Assembly (NCBI RefSeq): GCF_001705035.1
Contig: NZ_MCIG01000006.1
Coordinates: 9,037-73,036 of the forward strand
Direction of reading: 5' to 3'
DNA from: Curtobacterium sp. UCD-KPL2560
GTDB taxonomy: Bacteria; Actinomycetota; Actinomycetes; Actinomycetales; Microbacteriaceae
DNA: 64,000 nt
Part shown: one piece after another, positions 26,936 through 36,240 of the stretch
Layout of the letters: each line of letters starts with the position of its first letter
How positions within the stretch are numbered: the stretch's first letter is position 1
Translations under genes and position numbers: made by a program
The notes under the pieces: model-generated
The model's input: only the letters and a program-made list of their open reading frames with translations
Database searches by the model: none
What the model was told of the DNA's origin: nothing

Positions 26936-27012
26936 CGGGGCGTAGCTCAGCTTGGTAGAGCGCCCGCTTTGGGAGCGGGAGGTCGCAGGTTCAAATCCTG
27001 TCGCCCCGACCA
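26936..27012 (+). tRNA. tRNA-Pro(TGG)
   Basis: The cloverleaf has acceptor stem CGGGGCG/CGCCCCG, D arm GCTC/GAGC, anticodon stem CCCGC/GCGGG with loop TTTGGGA (anticodon TGG), and T arm GCAGG-TTCAAAT-CCTGT. CCA is encoded, unlike the other two tRNAs here. TAGACT at 26878-26883 is a probable -10 element. The trigger factor gene starts 36 bases after it. Confidence 0.95.
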
Positions 27013-27048
27013 GGTCCACTCGAACGTCAACCAACAGGAGTACATCCC

Positions 27049-28392
27049 TTGGCCACCAGCACCGTCGACAAGGTGAGCGACACCCGCGTCAAGCTCACCG
27101 TGAACGTGACGCCGGAAGATCTCAAGCCGAGCATCGACCACGCGTACAAGCACATCGCCGAGCAGATCAACATCCCCGGCTTCCGCAAGGGCAAGGTCCC
27201 GCCGGCCATCGTCGACCAGCGTGTCGGCCGCGGCGAGGTCCTGAACCACGCCGTCGGCGACGCGATCGACACCTTCTACCGCCAGGCGGTGGAGGAGCAG
27301 GAGCTGCGCATCCTCGGCCGTGCCGAGGCTGACGTCGCCGAGCTCCCGAACGTGAAGGACTTCACGGGCGACCTCGTCCTCACCTTCGAGGTGGACGTCC
27401 GCCCCGAGTTCGACCTGCCGAAGTACGACGCGTACGAGCTGACGGTCGACGCGGTCGAGGTCTCCGACGACGAGATCGAGGAGGAGCTGCAGAACCTGCG
27501 CACCCGCTTCGGCACGCTCGTCACGGTGGACCGTCCGGCCAAGACCGGCGACTTCGCCCAGATCGACCTCACCGCGACCATCGGTGACGACGAGGTCGAC
27601 TCGGCCACCGGCGTCTCCTACGAGATCGGCTCGGGCGACCTGCTCGAGGGCATCGACGAGGCGCTCGAGTCCCTGACCGCCGGCGAGTCGACGACCTTCG
27701 AGTCGACCCTGGTCGGTGGCGACCGCGAGGGCGAGACCGCCCAGATCGCGGTCACCGTCACCGCCGTCAAGGAGCGCGAGCTCCCCGAGGCCGACGACGA
27801 GTTCGCCCAGATCGCCAGCCAGTTCGACACGATCGACGAGCTCAAGGCCGACCTCAAGGAGCAGATCGCCAAGTCCAAGACCTTCGGTCAGGGCGCGGCG
27901 GCTCGCGACAAGCTCGTCGAGAAGCTCATCGAGGACGTCGAGATCCCGATCTCCGCGCAGCTCATCGAGGACGAGGTGCACCGTCACCTCGAGCAGGAGA
28001 ACCGTCTCGAGGACGAGGAGCACCGCAAGGAGGTCTCCGAGTCCAGCGAGAAGGCCTTCCGCTCGCAGATCCTCCTCGACGCCATCGCCGAGCAGGAGCA
28101 GATCCAGGTCTCGCAGGAGGAGCTCACGCAGTACCTCATCCAGGCCGCTGCGCAGTACGGCATGGAGCCCGCCGAGTTCATCAAGGTGATCGACCAGAAC
28201 GGTCAGATCCCGGGCATGGTCGGCGAGGTCGCCCGCTCGAAGGCGGTCGCGACCGTCCTGTCGAAGGTGACCGTCAAGGACACCAACGGCGACGCCGTCG
28301 ACCTCTCCGCCTTCACGGCGGGTGTCGCGCAGGAGCCGGCCGCCGACGAGGCGTCCGACGCCGACGAGGCCGCGGAGTCCGACGCGAAGTAA
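27049..28392 (+). CDS. tig: Trigger factor, ribosome-bound chaperone
   Basis: A 447-residue chaperone that binds ribosomal protein L23 at the exit tunnel and assists folding of nascent chains. The N-terminal ribosome-binding domain contains [20 protein letters not shown] central PPIase domain begins [14 protein letters not shown], and a long helical C-terminal domain ends in an acidic Ala/Glu/Asp-rich tail. The start is TTG, with AGGAG 11 bases upstream. It follows tRNA-Pro closely and is followed by a family B palindrome, so it is probably a separate unit from clpP1. Confidence 0.95.
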   Translation: MATSTVDKVSDTRVKLTVNVTPEDLKPSIDHAYKHIAEQINIPGFRKGKVPPAIVDQRVGRGEVLNHAVGDAIDTFYRQAVEEQELRILGRAEADVAELPNVKDFTGDLVLTFEVDVRPEFDLPKYDAYELTVDAVEVSDDEIEEELQNLRTRFGTLVTVDRPAKTGDFAQIDLTATIGDDEVDSATGVSYEIGSGDLLEGIDEALESLTAGESTTFESTLVGGDREGETAQIAVTVTAVKERELPEADDEFAQIASQFDTIDELKADLKEQIAKSKTFGQGAAARDKLVEKLIEDVEIPISAQLIEDEVHRHLEQENRLEDEEHRKEVSESSEKAFRSQILLDAIAEQEQIQVSQEELTQYLIQAAAQYGMEPAEFIKVIDQNGQIPGMVGEVARSKAVATVLSKVTVKDTNGDAVDLSAFTAGVAQEPAADEASDADEAAESDAK

Positions 28393-28404
28393 CGCGCGCA
28401 CGTC

Positions 28405-28450
28405 ACGGACGGGAGGCACGGTGCCAGCTGGCACCGTGCCTCCCGTCCGT
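28405..28450. repeat. Palindrome family B, copy 3 (tig terminator)
   Basis: A perfect 46-bp palindrome. Compared with the copy at 9365, one arm has GGCACGGTGC instead of GGCGCGGTGC with the matching change on the other arm, so pairing is kept. Confidence 0.85.
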
Positions 28451-28480
28451 CGTCCGGCGCGGTTCCCGCGCCGTCCGCAC

Positions 28481-28491
28481 CGCCCACAGCG
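28481..28491. promoter_or_regulatory. Putative ClgR box before clpP1
   Basis: CGCCCACAGCG followed by AAC fits the CGC-N5-GCG core reported for ClgR, the activator of clp genes in Actinobacteria. It lies 71 bases before the clpP1 ATG. The outer flank on the left does not match the extended consensus. Confidence 0.5.
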
Positions 28492-28561
28492 AACAGGGGC
28501 GAAGTGCTGCGTTGCACCCGATAAGTTCGACATCAAGCGACAACTGAACGGGAGCTTTTCC

Positions 28562-29188
28562 ATGGCCGAAGCGACACTGAGCCCCAGTGTTTTTGACCGC
28601 CTTCTGAGAGACCGGATCGTGTGGCTCGGCTCCGAGGTCCGCGACGACAACTCGAACGAGATCGCAGCCAAGCTGCTGATGCTCGCCGCCGAGGACCCTG
28701 AGAAGGACATCTACCTCTACATCAACTCGCCCGGTGGCTCGATCACCGCCGGCATGGCGATCTACGACACGATGCAGTTCGTGCCGAACGACATCGTCAC
28801 CGTGGGCATCGGCCTGGCCGCCTCGATGGGCCAGTTCCTGCTGTCCTCGGGTACCCCGGGCAAGCGCTACATCACCCCGAACGCCCGCGTGCTCCTGCAC
28901 CAGCCGTCCGGTGGCTTCGGCGGCACCGCTGCCGACATCCAGACGCAGGCCAAGGTCATCCTCGACATGAAGCAGCGGATGGCGGAGCTCACGGCCGAGC
29001 AGACCGGCAAGTCGATCGAGCAGGTCCTCAAGGACAACGACCGCGACAACTGGTTCACGGCGCAGGAAGCCCTCGAGTACGGCTTCGTCGACCACCTCCG
29101 CGCCTCGAGCGCCGAGGTCGTCGGTGGTGGCGGCACCGTGGGTGACGGCGAGACGCCGACCGCGGCCGCCGAGCCCGACTCCCACTGA
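28562..29188 (+). CDS. clpP1: ATP-dependent Clp protease subunit ClpP1
   Basis: A 208-residue serine peptidase subunit. The catalytic triad can be placed at Ser88 (LAASMG), His113 (LLHQPS) and Asp162 (NDRDNWFTA). It begins near the mature N terminus ([20 protein letters not shown]), and the C-terminal tail is Gly- and Glu-rich. In Actinobacteria ClpP1 and ClpP2 form a mixed two-ring barrel working with ClpX or ClpC. The ATG follows GGGAGC eight bases upstream. The 26-base gap to clpP2 indicates one operon. Confidence 0.96.
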   Translation: MAEATLSPSVFDRLLRDRIVWLGSEVRDDNSNEIAAKLLMLAAEDPEKDIYLYINSPGGSITAGMAIYDTMQFVPNDIVTVGIGLAASMGQFLLSSGTPGKRYITPNARVLLHQPSGGFGGTAADIQTQAKVILDMKQRMAELTAEQTGKSIEQVLKDNDRDNWFTAQEALEYGFVDHLRASSAEVVGGGGTVGDGETPTAAAEPDSH

Positions 29189-29214
29189 CCACCACCGAAG
29201 AGAAGGAAACGAGA

Positions 29215-29874
29215 ATGCACCTCCCCATGCTCGGTGGCGCGCAGAACGTCCCGGCTCCGTCCGATCGCTACATCCTCCCCAGCTTCGAGGAGCGCACGGC
29301 CTACGGCTTCAAGCGTCAGGACCCGTACGCGAAGCTGTTCGAGGACCGCATCGTGTTCCTCGGCGTCCAGGTCGACGACGCGTCGGCCGACGACGTCATG
29401 GCCCAGCTGCTCGTGCTCGAGTCGATGGACCCGGACCGCGACATCGTGATGTACATCAATTCGCCCGGTGGCTCGTTCACCGCGATGACGGCGATCTACG
29501 ACACGATGCAGTACATCCGCCCGCAGATCCAGACGGTCTGCCTCGGTCAGGCCGCATCGGCCGCGTCGGTGCTCCTCGCTGCCGGTACCCCCGGCAAGCG
29601 TCTGGCGCTGCCGAACGCCCGGGTGCTCATCCACCAGCCCGCCGTGCAGCAGGGTGGCGGTCAGGCGTCGGACATCGAGATCCAGGCGGCGGAGATCCTC
29701 CGCATGCGCACCTGGCTCGAGGAGACGCTGTCGAAGCACTCGAACAAGACGGCGGCCGAGGTCAACAACGACATCGAGCGCGACAAGATCATGTCGGCGC
29801 AGGAAGCCCTCGAGTACGGCCTGATCGACCAGGTCCTCACGAGCCGCAAGAACCTGCCGGCGCTCGTCAAGTAG
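29215..29874 (+). CDS. clpP2: ATP-dependent Clp protease subunit ClpP2
   Basis: A 219-residue paralogue of ClpP1. The triad is Ser115 (GQAASAAS), His140 (LIHQPA) and Asp190 (ERDKIMSA). The longer N terminus includes [20 protein letters not shown], usual for actinobacterial ClpP2 and partly removed on maturation. It forms the second ring of the ClpP1P2 barrel. The ribosome site GAAGGAAACGAG is next to the ATG. A strong terminator follows directly, so clpX, which usually lies next, is separately transcribed here. Confidence 0.96.
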   Translation: MHLPMLGGAQNVPAPSDRYILPSFEERTAYGFKRQDPYAKLFEDRIVFLGVQVDDASADDVMAQLLVLESMDPDRDIVMYINSPGGSFTAMTAIYDTMQYIRPQIQTVCLGQAASAASVLLAAGTPGKRLALPNARVLIHQPAVQQGGGQASDIEIQAAEILRMRTWLEETLSKHSNKTAAEVNNDIERDKIMSAQEALEYGLIDQVLTSRKNLPALVK

Positions 29875-29880
29875 CGGGCC

Positions 29881-29922
29881 ACGACGAAGGCCCCGCACCG
29901 TCCGGTGCGGGGCCTTCGTCGT
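29881..29922 (+). terminator. Strong terminator after clpP2
   Basis: A 20-bp perfect inverted repeat (ACGACGAAGGCCCCGCACCG and complement) begins six bases after the clpP2 stop codon. Confidence 0.88.
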
Positions 29923-29989
29923 GCGCGGGGTGCGTGCGGGTCGCGTCCGTCGCGTGGTGCGACGTGCCGGACGGGAGGCGCGGTGCGGG

Positions 29990-30072
29990 TCCGGTGCGTC
30001 GGTGCCGGTCGACGTCGGTGCCGGTCGTCGTCGGTGCACGTCGGCGTCGTTGCACGTCGACGTGGGTGCCGG
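29990..30072. repeat. Short degenerate tandem repeat
   Basis: About five imperfect copies of a 15-18 base word resembling CGGTGCCGGTCGACGT run up to the end of the leftward copC-like gene. A half-copy of the family B core lies just before at 29969-29987. No coding function is seen. Confidence 0.6.
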
Positions 30073-30753
30073 TCAGTCCTCGTCGGGGTCGTCGGGCGTG
30101 GGGGCGGGACGACGGCGCAGGAGCAGCAGGACCGCGACGACGAGCCCGACGAGCACGACGCCGCCGGCACCGATCCACAGCGCGTCCGACGCGGTCGAGT
30201 CGCCGCCCGCGGTCGTGGTGCCCGGGTCCGACTCGGCACCGGCGGTCGCACCGCGGTCGGTCGCGCACGTGGGCGGCTTCGTCGTGCCGGCTGCGGGGGA
30301 GAAGCCGGCGGGGGCGTCCCACGTGAAGTCGTAGCGGTCCGAGACGGTGTGGCCGTCGGCGGACACGATCTGCCACTCGACCTCGTACTTCCCGGAGGCG
30401 CCGAGCGCGGCCTTCGTGGTCATCGAGGGGCCGTCCACCGCGACGCAGCCGTCCTCGTAGTACCGGCCGTCGGGTCCGAGCACGCGGAAGGCGAAACCAG
30501 AGTCGGAGCCGCCGATAGCCAGGAGCCGGTCGTTCGTCGTGATGTCGAACCGGGCGGGCAGCTCGGTGAGCGTCCCGCCGACCGCCGGGGTCGAGGACAC
30601 CAGGTAGTTGTGCGCGCTGGCTGGGGCCGCGAGCCCGAGGACCGCACCGCCCGCGATCGCGACCGACGCGGCGGACGTGGCCACGAGCCTCCAGGCCGAC
30701 CGCCGACCGGCGTCGGACCGCCGGACACCCGTCCGACCCGCCACGGGCGTCAC
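30073..30753 (-). CDS. CopC-domain copper-binding membrane-anchored protein
   Basis: A 226-residue exported protein. A signal peptide (about residues 22-47, ending APASA) is followed directly by His-Asn-Tyr, placing the copper-ligand histidine at the mature N terminus as in CopC. The CopC fold includes STPAVGGTLTELPARFDI and, near 150, SADGHTVSD with the second His ligand. A Thr/Gly-rich linker leads to a C-terminal transmembrane helix (about 190-212) and a basic-acidic tail. It handles copper on the outer membrane face. The GTG start overlaps the stop of the YcnI gene in a GTGA. Confidence 0.9.
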   Translation of the reverse strand: MTPVAGRTGVRRSDAGRRSAWRLVATSAASVAIAGGAVLGLAAPASAHNYLVSSTPAVGGTLTELPARFDITTNDRLLAIGGSDSGFAFRVLGPDGRYYEDGCVAVDGPSMTTKAALGASGKYEVEWQIVSADGHTVSDRYDFTWDAPAGFSPAAGTTKPPTCATDRGATAGAESDPGTTTAGGDSTASDALWIGAGGVVLVGLVVAVLLLLRRRPAPTPDDPDED

Positions 30754-31478
30754 TTGGTGGTGTTCCGTGCGCCGGCGTCGCGGCGACGCGTGGCGGCGAC
30801 GGCGACGACCAGGCCGACGGCGCCGACGACCAGGCCGCCGAGGCCGAGGAAGCGGCCGACCAGGTCGGGGCCGCCGGTCGTCGCGGACGCCGTGCTCGCG
30901 GTCGCCGTGGTGGCGTCGTCGTCACCCGTCGACGAGGACGCGGCGGTGAGGACGATCGAGGGGGCCGGGTGCTCGGGCTCCTCCTTGCCGGTCTGCTGCT
31001 GGTCCCAGTCGGTCGAGCCCTGCTCGCAGGTCTGCACGACCGGGAACGACACCCGGTCGCCGGGCTTGCCGTCGGGCAGCGAGAACGACAGTGCGAAGGT
31101 GTCGCGTTCGTCGGCGGGGAGCGGGGTCTTCGCCGTGTACGTCACGCTCGTGACGCGCTCGGCGGGGGCGGCCTCCTCGTCGCTGCTGCTGCTCGACGAC
31201 GAGCTCGTGTACGGCTCGGTGGTCTTCGTGATGGTCCAGTTCGGGTTCACGGTCGGGGTGACCTCGATCACCGACTTCGGCACCGAGAACTCGAGCTTCG
31301 TCGTGGGGGAGCCGTCGCAGCCGTGCGGGACCGAGAACGTCGCGGTCGTGTACGAGTTCGCGGCGGTCGACGTGGCGTCGGCCTCGACGTGCGCGCTGGC
31401 GGCGCCGGCGGTGCCGAGGACGATCGCGGCGGTGACGCCGAGGGTCGCGGTGCCGACGAGGGCGAGGCGCTTGGTCAT
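30750..31478 (-). CDS. YcnI-family (DUF1775) copper-associated protein
   Basis: A 242-residue exported protein. The signal peptide (about 1-29) ends GAASA and leaves His-Val-Glu at the mature N terminus, the monohistidine copper site known in YcnI. Blocks TATFSVPHGCDGSPTTKLEF and VTPTVNPNWTI are family hallmarks. An unusual run of eight serines occurs near residue 100. A C-terminal transmembrane helix follows a Thr/Ser linker. It is cotranscribed with the CopC gene. The promoter contains a 15-bp palindrome, consistent with copper-responsive repression. Confidence 0.9.
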   Translation of the reverse strand: MTKRLALVGTATLGVTAAIVLGTAGAASAHVEADATSTAANSYTTATFSVPHGCDGSPTTKLEFSVPKSVIEVTPTVNPNWTITKTTEPYTSSSSSSSSDEEAAPAERVTSVTYTAKTPLPADERDTFALSFSLPDGKPGDRVSFPVVQTCEQGSTDWDQQQTGKEEPEHPAPSIVLTAASSSTGDDDATTATASTASATTGGPDLVGRFLGLGGLVVGAVGLVVAVAATRRRDAGARNTTK

Positions 31479-31493
31479 GGGGTCCTCTCGATT

Positions 31494-31508
31494 TCTACAA
31501 CTTGTAGA
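31494..31508. promoter_or_regulatory. Palindromic operator of the copper pair
   Basis: TCTACAACTTGTAGA is perfectly symmetric and ends 16 bases upstream of the ycnI-like ATG. Its TACA-N3-TGTA core resembles sites of BlaI/CopY-type repressors. No such regulator is encoded in the window. Confidence 0.6.
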
Positions 31509-31599
31509 GCAGCGGTGGCAACGGTACCAGGTGCGCACGCCGTGGGCGAACGAGCCGGGACAGACCGGGTGGCGTCGCCGTCGGTGTCACCGGATGCGG

Positions 31600-31605
31600 T
31601 TAGGC
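31600..31605 (+). promoter_or_regulatory. -10 element for clpX
   Basis: TAGGCT lies 55 bases before the clpX ATG in an otherwise featureless leader and is the best -10 match in the gap. Confidence 0.4.
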
Positions 31606-31660
31606 TCGGAGCACCGGGCGGGTCACCTGCCCGCATCGGTCAACCAGGGAGGGCACCGAC

Positions 31661-32941
<1,281 letters not shown>

Positions 32942-32954
32942 CGCGCGGTCCCGA

Positions 32955-32986
32955 GACGGCCCGGCCCCCGAGGGGGTCGGGCCGTC
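32955..32986 (+). terminator. Terminator after clpX
   Basis: A 15-bp inverted repeat (GACGGCCCGGCCCCC and near-complement, one G-T pair) begins 14 bases after the clpX stop. Confidence 0.75.
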
Positions 32987-33074
32987 GTCGTGTGTGCGGT
33001 CGGGTCGCGCGCGTCCCCGGTGGTGGCCGCGCCGCGTGGCCCGGCACCGCGGGCGTCCCCGGCGGTGACGCGCC

Positions 33075-33134
33075 GCACAACGGGAAGCACCTCGCACCAC
33101 GGGATTCCGTGGCGCGAGGTGCTTCCCGTTGTGC
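33075..33134. repeat. Palindrome family A, copy 2
   Basis: The 28-bp arms match the copy at 6718-6777 apart from a compensated A-T to G-C pair and one mismatch. The loop is GATT instead of AACG. Like the first copy it lies between convergent genes. Confidence 0.85.
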
Positions 33135-33194
33135 GCGGTGCTCGGGCGGGCCCGACCGGGCCGACCGGGTCGCGGCCGCGGGGCCGCCTGCGCG

Positions 33195-35219
33195 CTACTC
33201 CAGCCCGCGGCGGCGCAGCAGCGGCCCGACCTCGGCGTCGCGGCCGCGGAACGCGCGGTAGGCCTCGAGCGGGTCCTGCGCCCCGCCGACCCCGAGCACG
33301 GTGGTCGCGAAGCGGCGCCCGGCCTCGCGGGAGAGGCCGCCGTGCTCCCGGAACCACTCCACCGCGTCCGCGTCGAGCACCTCGGACCAGATGTAGCCGT
33401 AGTAGCCGGCGTCGTACCCGCCCGAGAACGTGTGCGCGAAGTACGTCGACGAGTACCGCGGCGGCACCGCCCGGACGTCCACCCCGGCGTCGGCGAGGGC
33501 ACGGCGCTCGAAGTCCTCGACGTCGGTGACCGCGGCGGCCTCGGCGGCGGACAGACGGTGCCACGCCTGGTCGAGCAGGGCTGCCGCGAGGTACTCCGTG
33601 GTCGAGAAGCCCTCGTTGAAGCCGGCCGAGTCGCTCAGGCCGAGGACGAGCTCGGGCGGCAGCGGTTCGCCGGTCTCGTGGTGCTTCGCGTAGTTCGCGA
33701 GCACCGAGGGCCAGGTCACCCACATCTCGTTCACCTGCGAGGGGAACTCGACGAAGTCGCGCTCGACGTTCGTGCCCGAGAACCGCGGGTACGTCGTCCG
33801 GGCGATGAGTCCGTGCAGCGCGTGGCCGAACTCGTGGAACAGCGTCTCGACCTCGTCCTGCACGAGCAGGGTCGGCGACCCGGCGGCGGGCTTCGCGACG
33901 TTGAGGTTGTTCACGACGACGGGCAGCGTGCCGAGCAGGTGCGACTGCTCGACGACGGGGTGCATCCACGCGCCGCCGCGCTTGCCGTCGCGCGTGTAGA
34001 GGTCGAGCAGGTACAGGCCGACGGGTTCGTCGTCCTCCGAGCGCACCTCGAAGACGCGCACCTCGTCGTTGTACCCGTGCAGGTCCGGCCGCTCGGTGAA
34101 GCGCAGGCCGTACAGTTCCCCGGCGGCGTGGAACACCCCGTCGCGGAGCACCCGGTCGGCCTCGAAGTACGGTCGGAGCGCCGAGCTGTCCGCGGCGAAC
34201 TGCTCGCCACGGAGGACCTCGGTGGCGTACGCCCAGTCCCACGCCTCGACCTCGAACCCGACGGCCCGGGACCGGACGGCGCGCTCGTCCTCGGCGTTCG
34301 CGGCGGCGGCGGGCACGAGCGACGACAGCAGCCCGTCGACGGCCTGGGGCGTGCGGGCGGTCTCGTCAGCGGTGACGACCGACGCGTGGTCCGGGTACCC
34401 GAGCAGTTCGGCGCGCTCGGCGCGGAGCCGGACGATCCGGAGCAGCACGTCACGGTTGTCGTGGTCGTTCCCGCGCCGACCGCGGGACAGCGACGCGCGC
34501 ATGATGCGTTCGCGCAGGCCGCGGTGGGTGAGCGAGCCGAGCCACGGGTGCCCGGTGTACAGCGGCAGGGTGACGAGCCAGCGGTCGAGTCCGCGGTCGG
34601 CGGCGGCCCCGGCGGCGGCGGAGCGGGCCCCGTCGTCGAGCCCGTCGAGCTCGGCCTCGTCGGTGACGTGCACGGCGAGGTCGTTCGTCTCGTCGAGCAG
34701 GTTCCGCTCGAACGTCGCGCTCAGCGTCGACAGCTCCTGGTTGATCGCGGTGAGGCGTTCCTTGCCGGCGGCGTCGAGCCCGGCGCCCGCGAGGGTCATC
34801 TCGGTGTGCACGCGTTCGACGAGCCGGCGGTCCTCGGCGGAGAGGTCCGCTCGGGCCAGGTCGTCGCGGACCGCGGCCACCCGGGCGTACAGCCGCGCGT
34901 CGAGGGTGATCGCGTCGCGGTGCGCGGCGAGCACGGGGGAGAGCTCGGCCTCGAGGTCCCTGAGCTCGGGCGTGGAGTCGGCGCCGGTCAGGGTCCAGAA
35001 GACGTGCCCGACGCGCGCCAGCAGCTGCCCGGAGCGCTCGAGGGCGACGAGCGTGTTCTCGAACGTGGGGGCCTGCGGGTCCGTGGCGATCGCGTCGACC
35101 TCGGCGCGCTGCTCGGCGATGCCGGCGTCGAACGCGGGACGGAAGTGCTCGAGCCGGACGTCGTCGAAGGGCGGGAGGGCGTAGGGGAGCGTGCTCGGTT
35201 CGTCGAACGGGGTTGCCAT
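33195..35219 (-). CDS. M3-family oligopeptidase (Dcp/OpdA type)
   Basis: A 674-residue cytosolic zinc peptidase. The thermolysin-like site HEFGHALHGL falls near residue 465, with the downstream ligand Glu in SAGFNEGFST-like context. The N-terminal helical half starts LPPFDDVRLEHFRPAF, typical of peptidyl-dipeptidase Dcp and oligopeptidase A. It degrades short peptides produced by proteases such as Clp. The ATG is supported by the family N terminus. It is followed by a palindrome shared with clpX. Confidence 0.92.
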   Translation of the reverse strand: MATPFDEPSTLPYALPPFDDVRLEHFRPAFDAGIAEQRAEVDAIATDPQAPTFENTLVALERSGQLLARVGHVFWTLTGADSTPELRDLEAELSPVLAAHRDAITLDARLYARVAAVRDDLARADLSAEDRRLVERVHTEMTLAGAGLDAAGKERLTAINQELSTLSATFERNLLDETNDLAVHVTDEAELDGLDDGARSAAAGAAADRGLDRWLVTLPLYTGHPWLGSLTHRGLRERIMRASLSRGRRGNDHDNRDVLLRIVRLRAERAELLGYPDHASVVTADETARTPQAVDGLLSSLVPAAAANAEDERAVRSRAVGFEVEAWDWAYATEVLRGEQFAADSSALRPYFEADRVLRDGVFHAAGELYGLRFTERPDLHGYNDEVRVFEVRSEDDEPVGLYLLDLYTRDGKRGGAWMHPVVEQSHLLGTLPVVVNNLNVAKPAAGSPTLLVQDEVETLFHEFGHALHGLIARTTYPRFSGTNVERDFVEFPSQVNEMWVTWPSVLANYAKHHETGEPLPPELVLGLSDSAGFNEGFSTTEYLAAALLDQAWHRLSAAEAAAVTDVEDFERRALADAGVDVRAVPPRYSSTYFAHTFSGGYDAGYYGYIWSEVLDADAVEWFREHGGLSREAGRRFATTVLGVGGAQDPLEAYRAFRGRDAEVGPLLRRRGLE

Positions 35220-35253
35220 GCAGCCACCCTACGGACGCACCACACGGGCTGCG

Positions 35254-35832
35254 TCAGCGCGTCGCGGCGTCGATCAGGGTCTCGGCCGCCGCGCGCGCGT
35301 GCGCCGCCGGCTCGGTGGTCCCCGCGATCGCCGCCGTCGTCTGCGCCCCCTCGGCGAGCAGCGCGAGCTGCGCGGCGAGGACCTCGGCCCGCCCCGCGTC
35401 CTCGACGAGCCCCGACGTGAGCGACGCCACGTACCGCTGGAACGACGCCTTGTGCTCACGCGCGATCTCGGCGACCGCGTCGGAGGTCGCCCCGAGCTCG
35501 CCGAACGCGTTGATGAACCCGCAGCCCCGGAAGGTGTCGTCCCCGAACCACGACTCGAGGAAGTCGTACACGGCCAGCAGCTTGTCCCGCGGGGTGGTGG
35601 CGGCGTCGACCGCGCCGTGCACGCCCCGTTCCCACAGGTCGTGCCGGCTGCCGAGCACCGCGGCGACCAGCCGGTCCTTGCCCGGGAACGCCGCGTAGAG
35701 CTTCTTCAGCGAGACGCCGGCACCGGTCCGGATCTCGTCCATGCCGACCGTCTGGATGCCGCGGGCGTAGAACAGCTCGTCCGCCACCTCGACGATGTGG
35801 TCCCGGACGGCCGGGTCGACCCTGCTGACCAT
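35254..35832 (-). CDS. TetR-family transcription regulator
   Basis: A 192-residue regulator. The N-terminal helix-turn-helix reads VRDHIVEVADELFYARGIQT then MDEIRTGAGVSLKKLYAAFP, typical of TetR. The ligand domain contains ESWFGDDTFRGCGFINAFGE, a block I associate with the YcdC/AcrR-like group. No obvious target operon adjoins. It starts 90 bases after the 83-residue gene's end on the same strand and ends 34 bases before the M3 peptidase start. Confidence 0.88.
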   Translation of the reverse strand: MVSRVDPAVRDHIVEVADELFYARGIQTVGMDEIRTGAGVSLKKLYAAFPGKDRLVAAVLGSRHDLWERGVHGAVDAATTPRDKLLAVYDFLESWFGDDTFRGCGFINAFGELGATSDAVAEIAREHKASFQRYVASLTSGLVEDAGRAEVLAAQLALLAEGAQTTAAIAGTTEPAAHARAAAETLIDAATR

Positions 35833-35922
35833 CGCGTGCCCCGTTCCCTGATCCGGTCCGTCCCCGCCGGGTCAGCGCCGGGAACGACGGTTCTCACTCT
35901 ACGCCGGGGCCCGGTGCCCGGC

Positions 35923-36174
35923 TCAGTCCTCCTCGGCCGCGTCGTCCGGGTCGGTGACCTGCGCGTGCCCGGCCGGGTCGAGGTGGATCGAGGTGCCGTC
36001 GTCGAGCTCGACGATCGGCTTGCCCTCGAGGAAGGTGAGCGTCCAGCCCCAGGTGGACGCGTCCACCGAGGCCGCTGCCAGCTCGTCCTCGACGCCGCGC
36101 ACGGCGACGACCATCGTCTCGGGCAGTCGCGCGGGCGGCTGCCCACCGACGTTCCAGCGTGTGCCCAACTGCAT
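35923..36174 (-). CDS. Small 83-residue conserved-looking protein
   Basis: A soluble acidic protein with strands ETMVVAVRGVEDELA and WGWTLTFLEGKPIVELDDG and an acidic C terminus. It begins MQLGTRWNVGGQPPARLPE, with GGAGG seven bases before the ATG. The pattern is that of a small alpha-beta protein found near valS in related genomes as far as I recall; the function is unknown. The valS terminator hairpin lies just upstream. Confidence 0.65.
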   Translation of the reverse strand: MQLGTRWNVGGQPPARLPETMVVAVRGVEDELAAASVDASTWGWTLTFLEGKPIVELDDGTSIHLDPAGHAQVTDPDDAAEED

Positions 36175-36198
36175 CCGTGCCTCCAGGGGTGGGTGTGG

Positions 36199-36230
36199 AC
36201 GGGCCGGGTCGCGGACGCGACCCGGCCCGT
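36199..36230 (-). terminator. Terminator after valS
   Basis: A perfect 15-bp stem (ACGGGCCGGGTCGCG and complement, GA loop) begins 10 bases after the valS stop on the leftward strand, before the 83-residue gene. Confidence 0.8.
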
Positions 36231-36240
36231 GGGGGCGACG

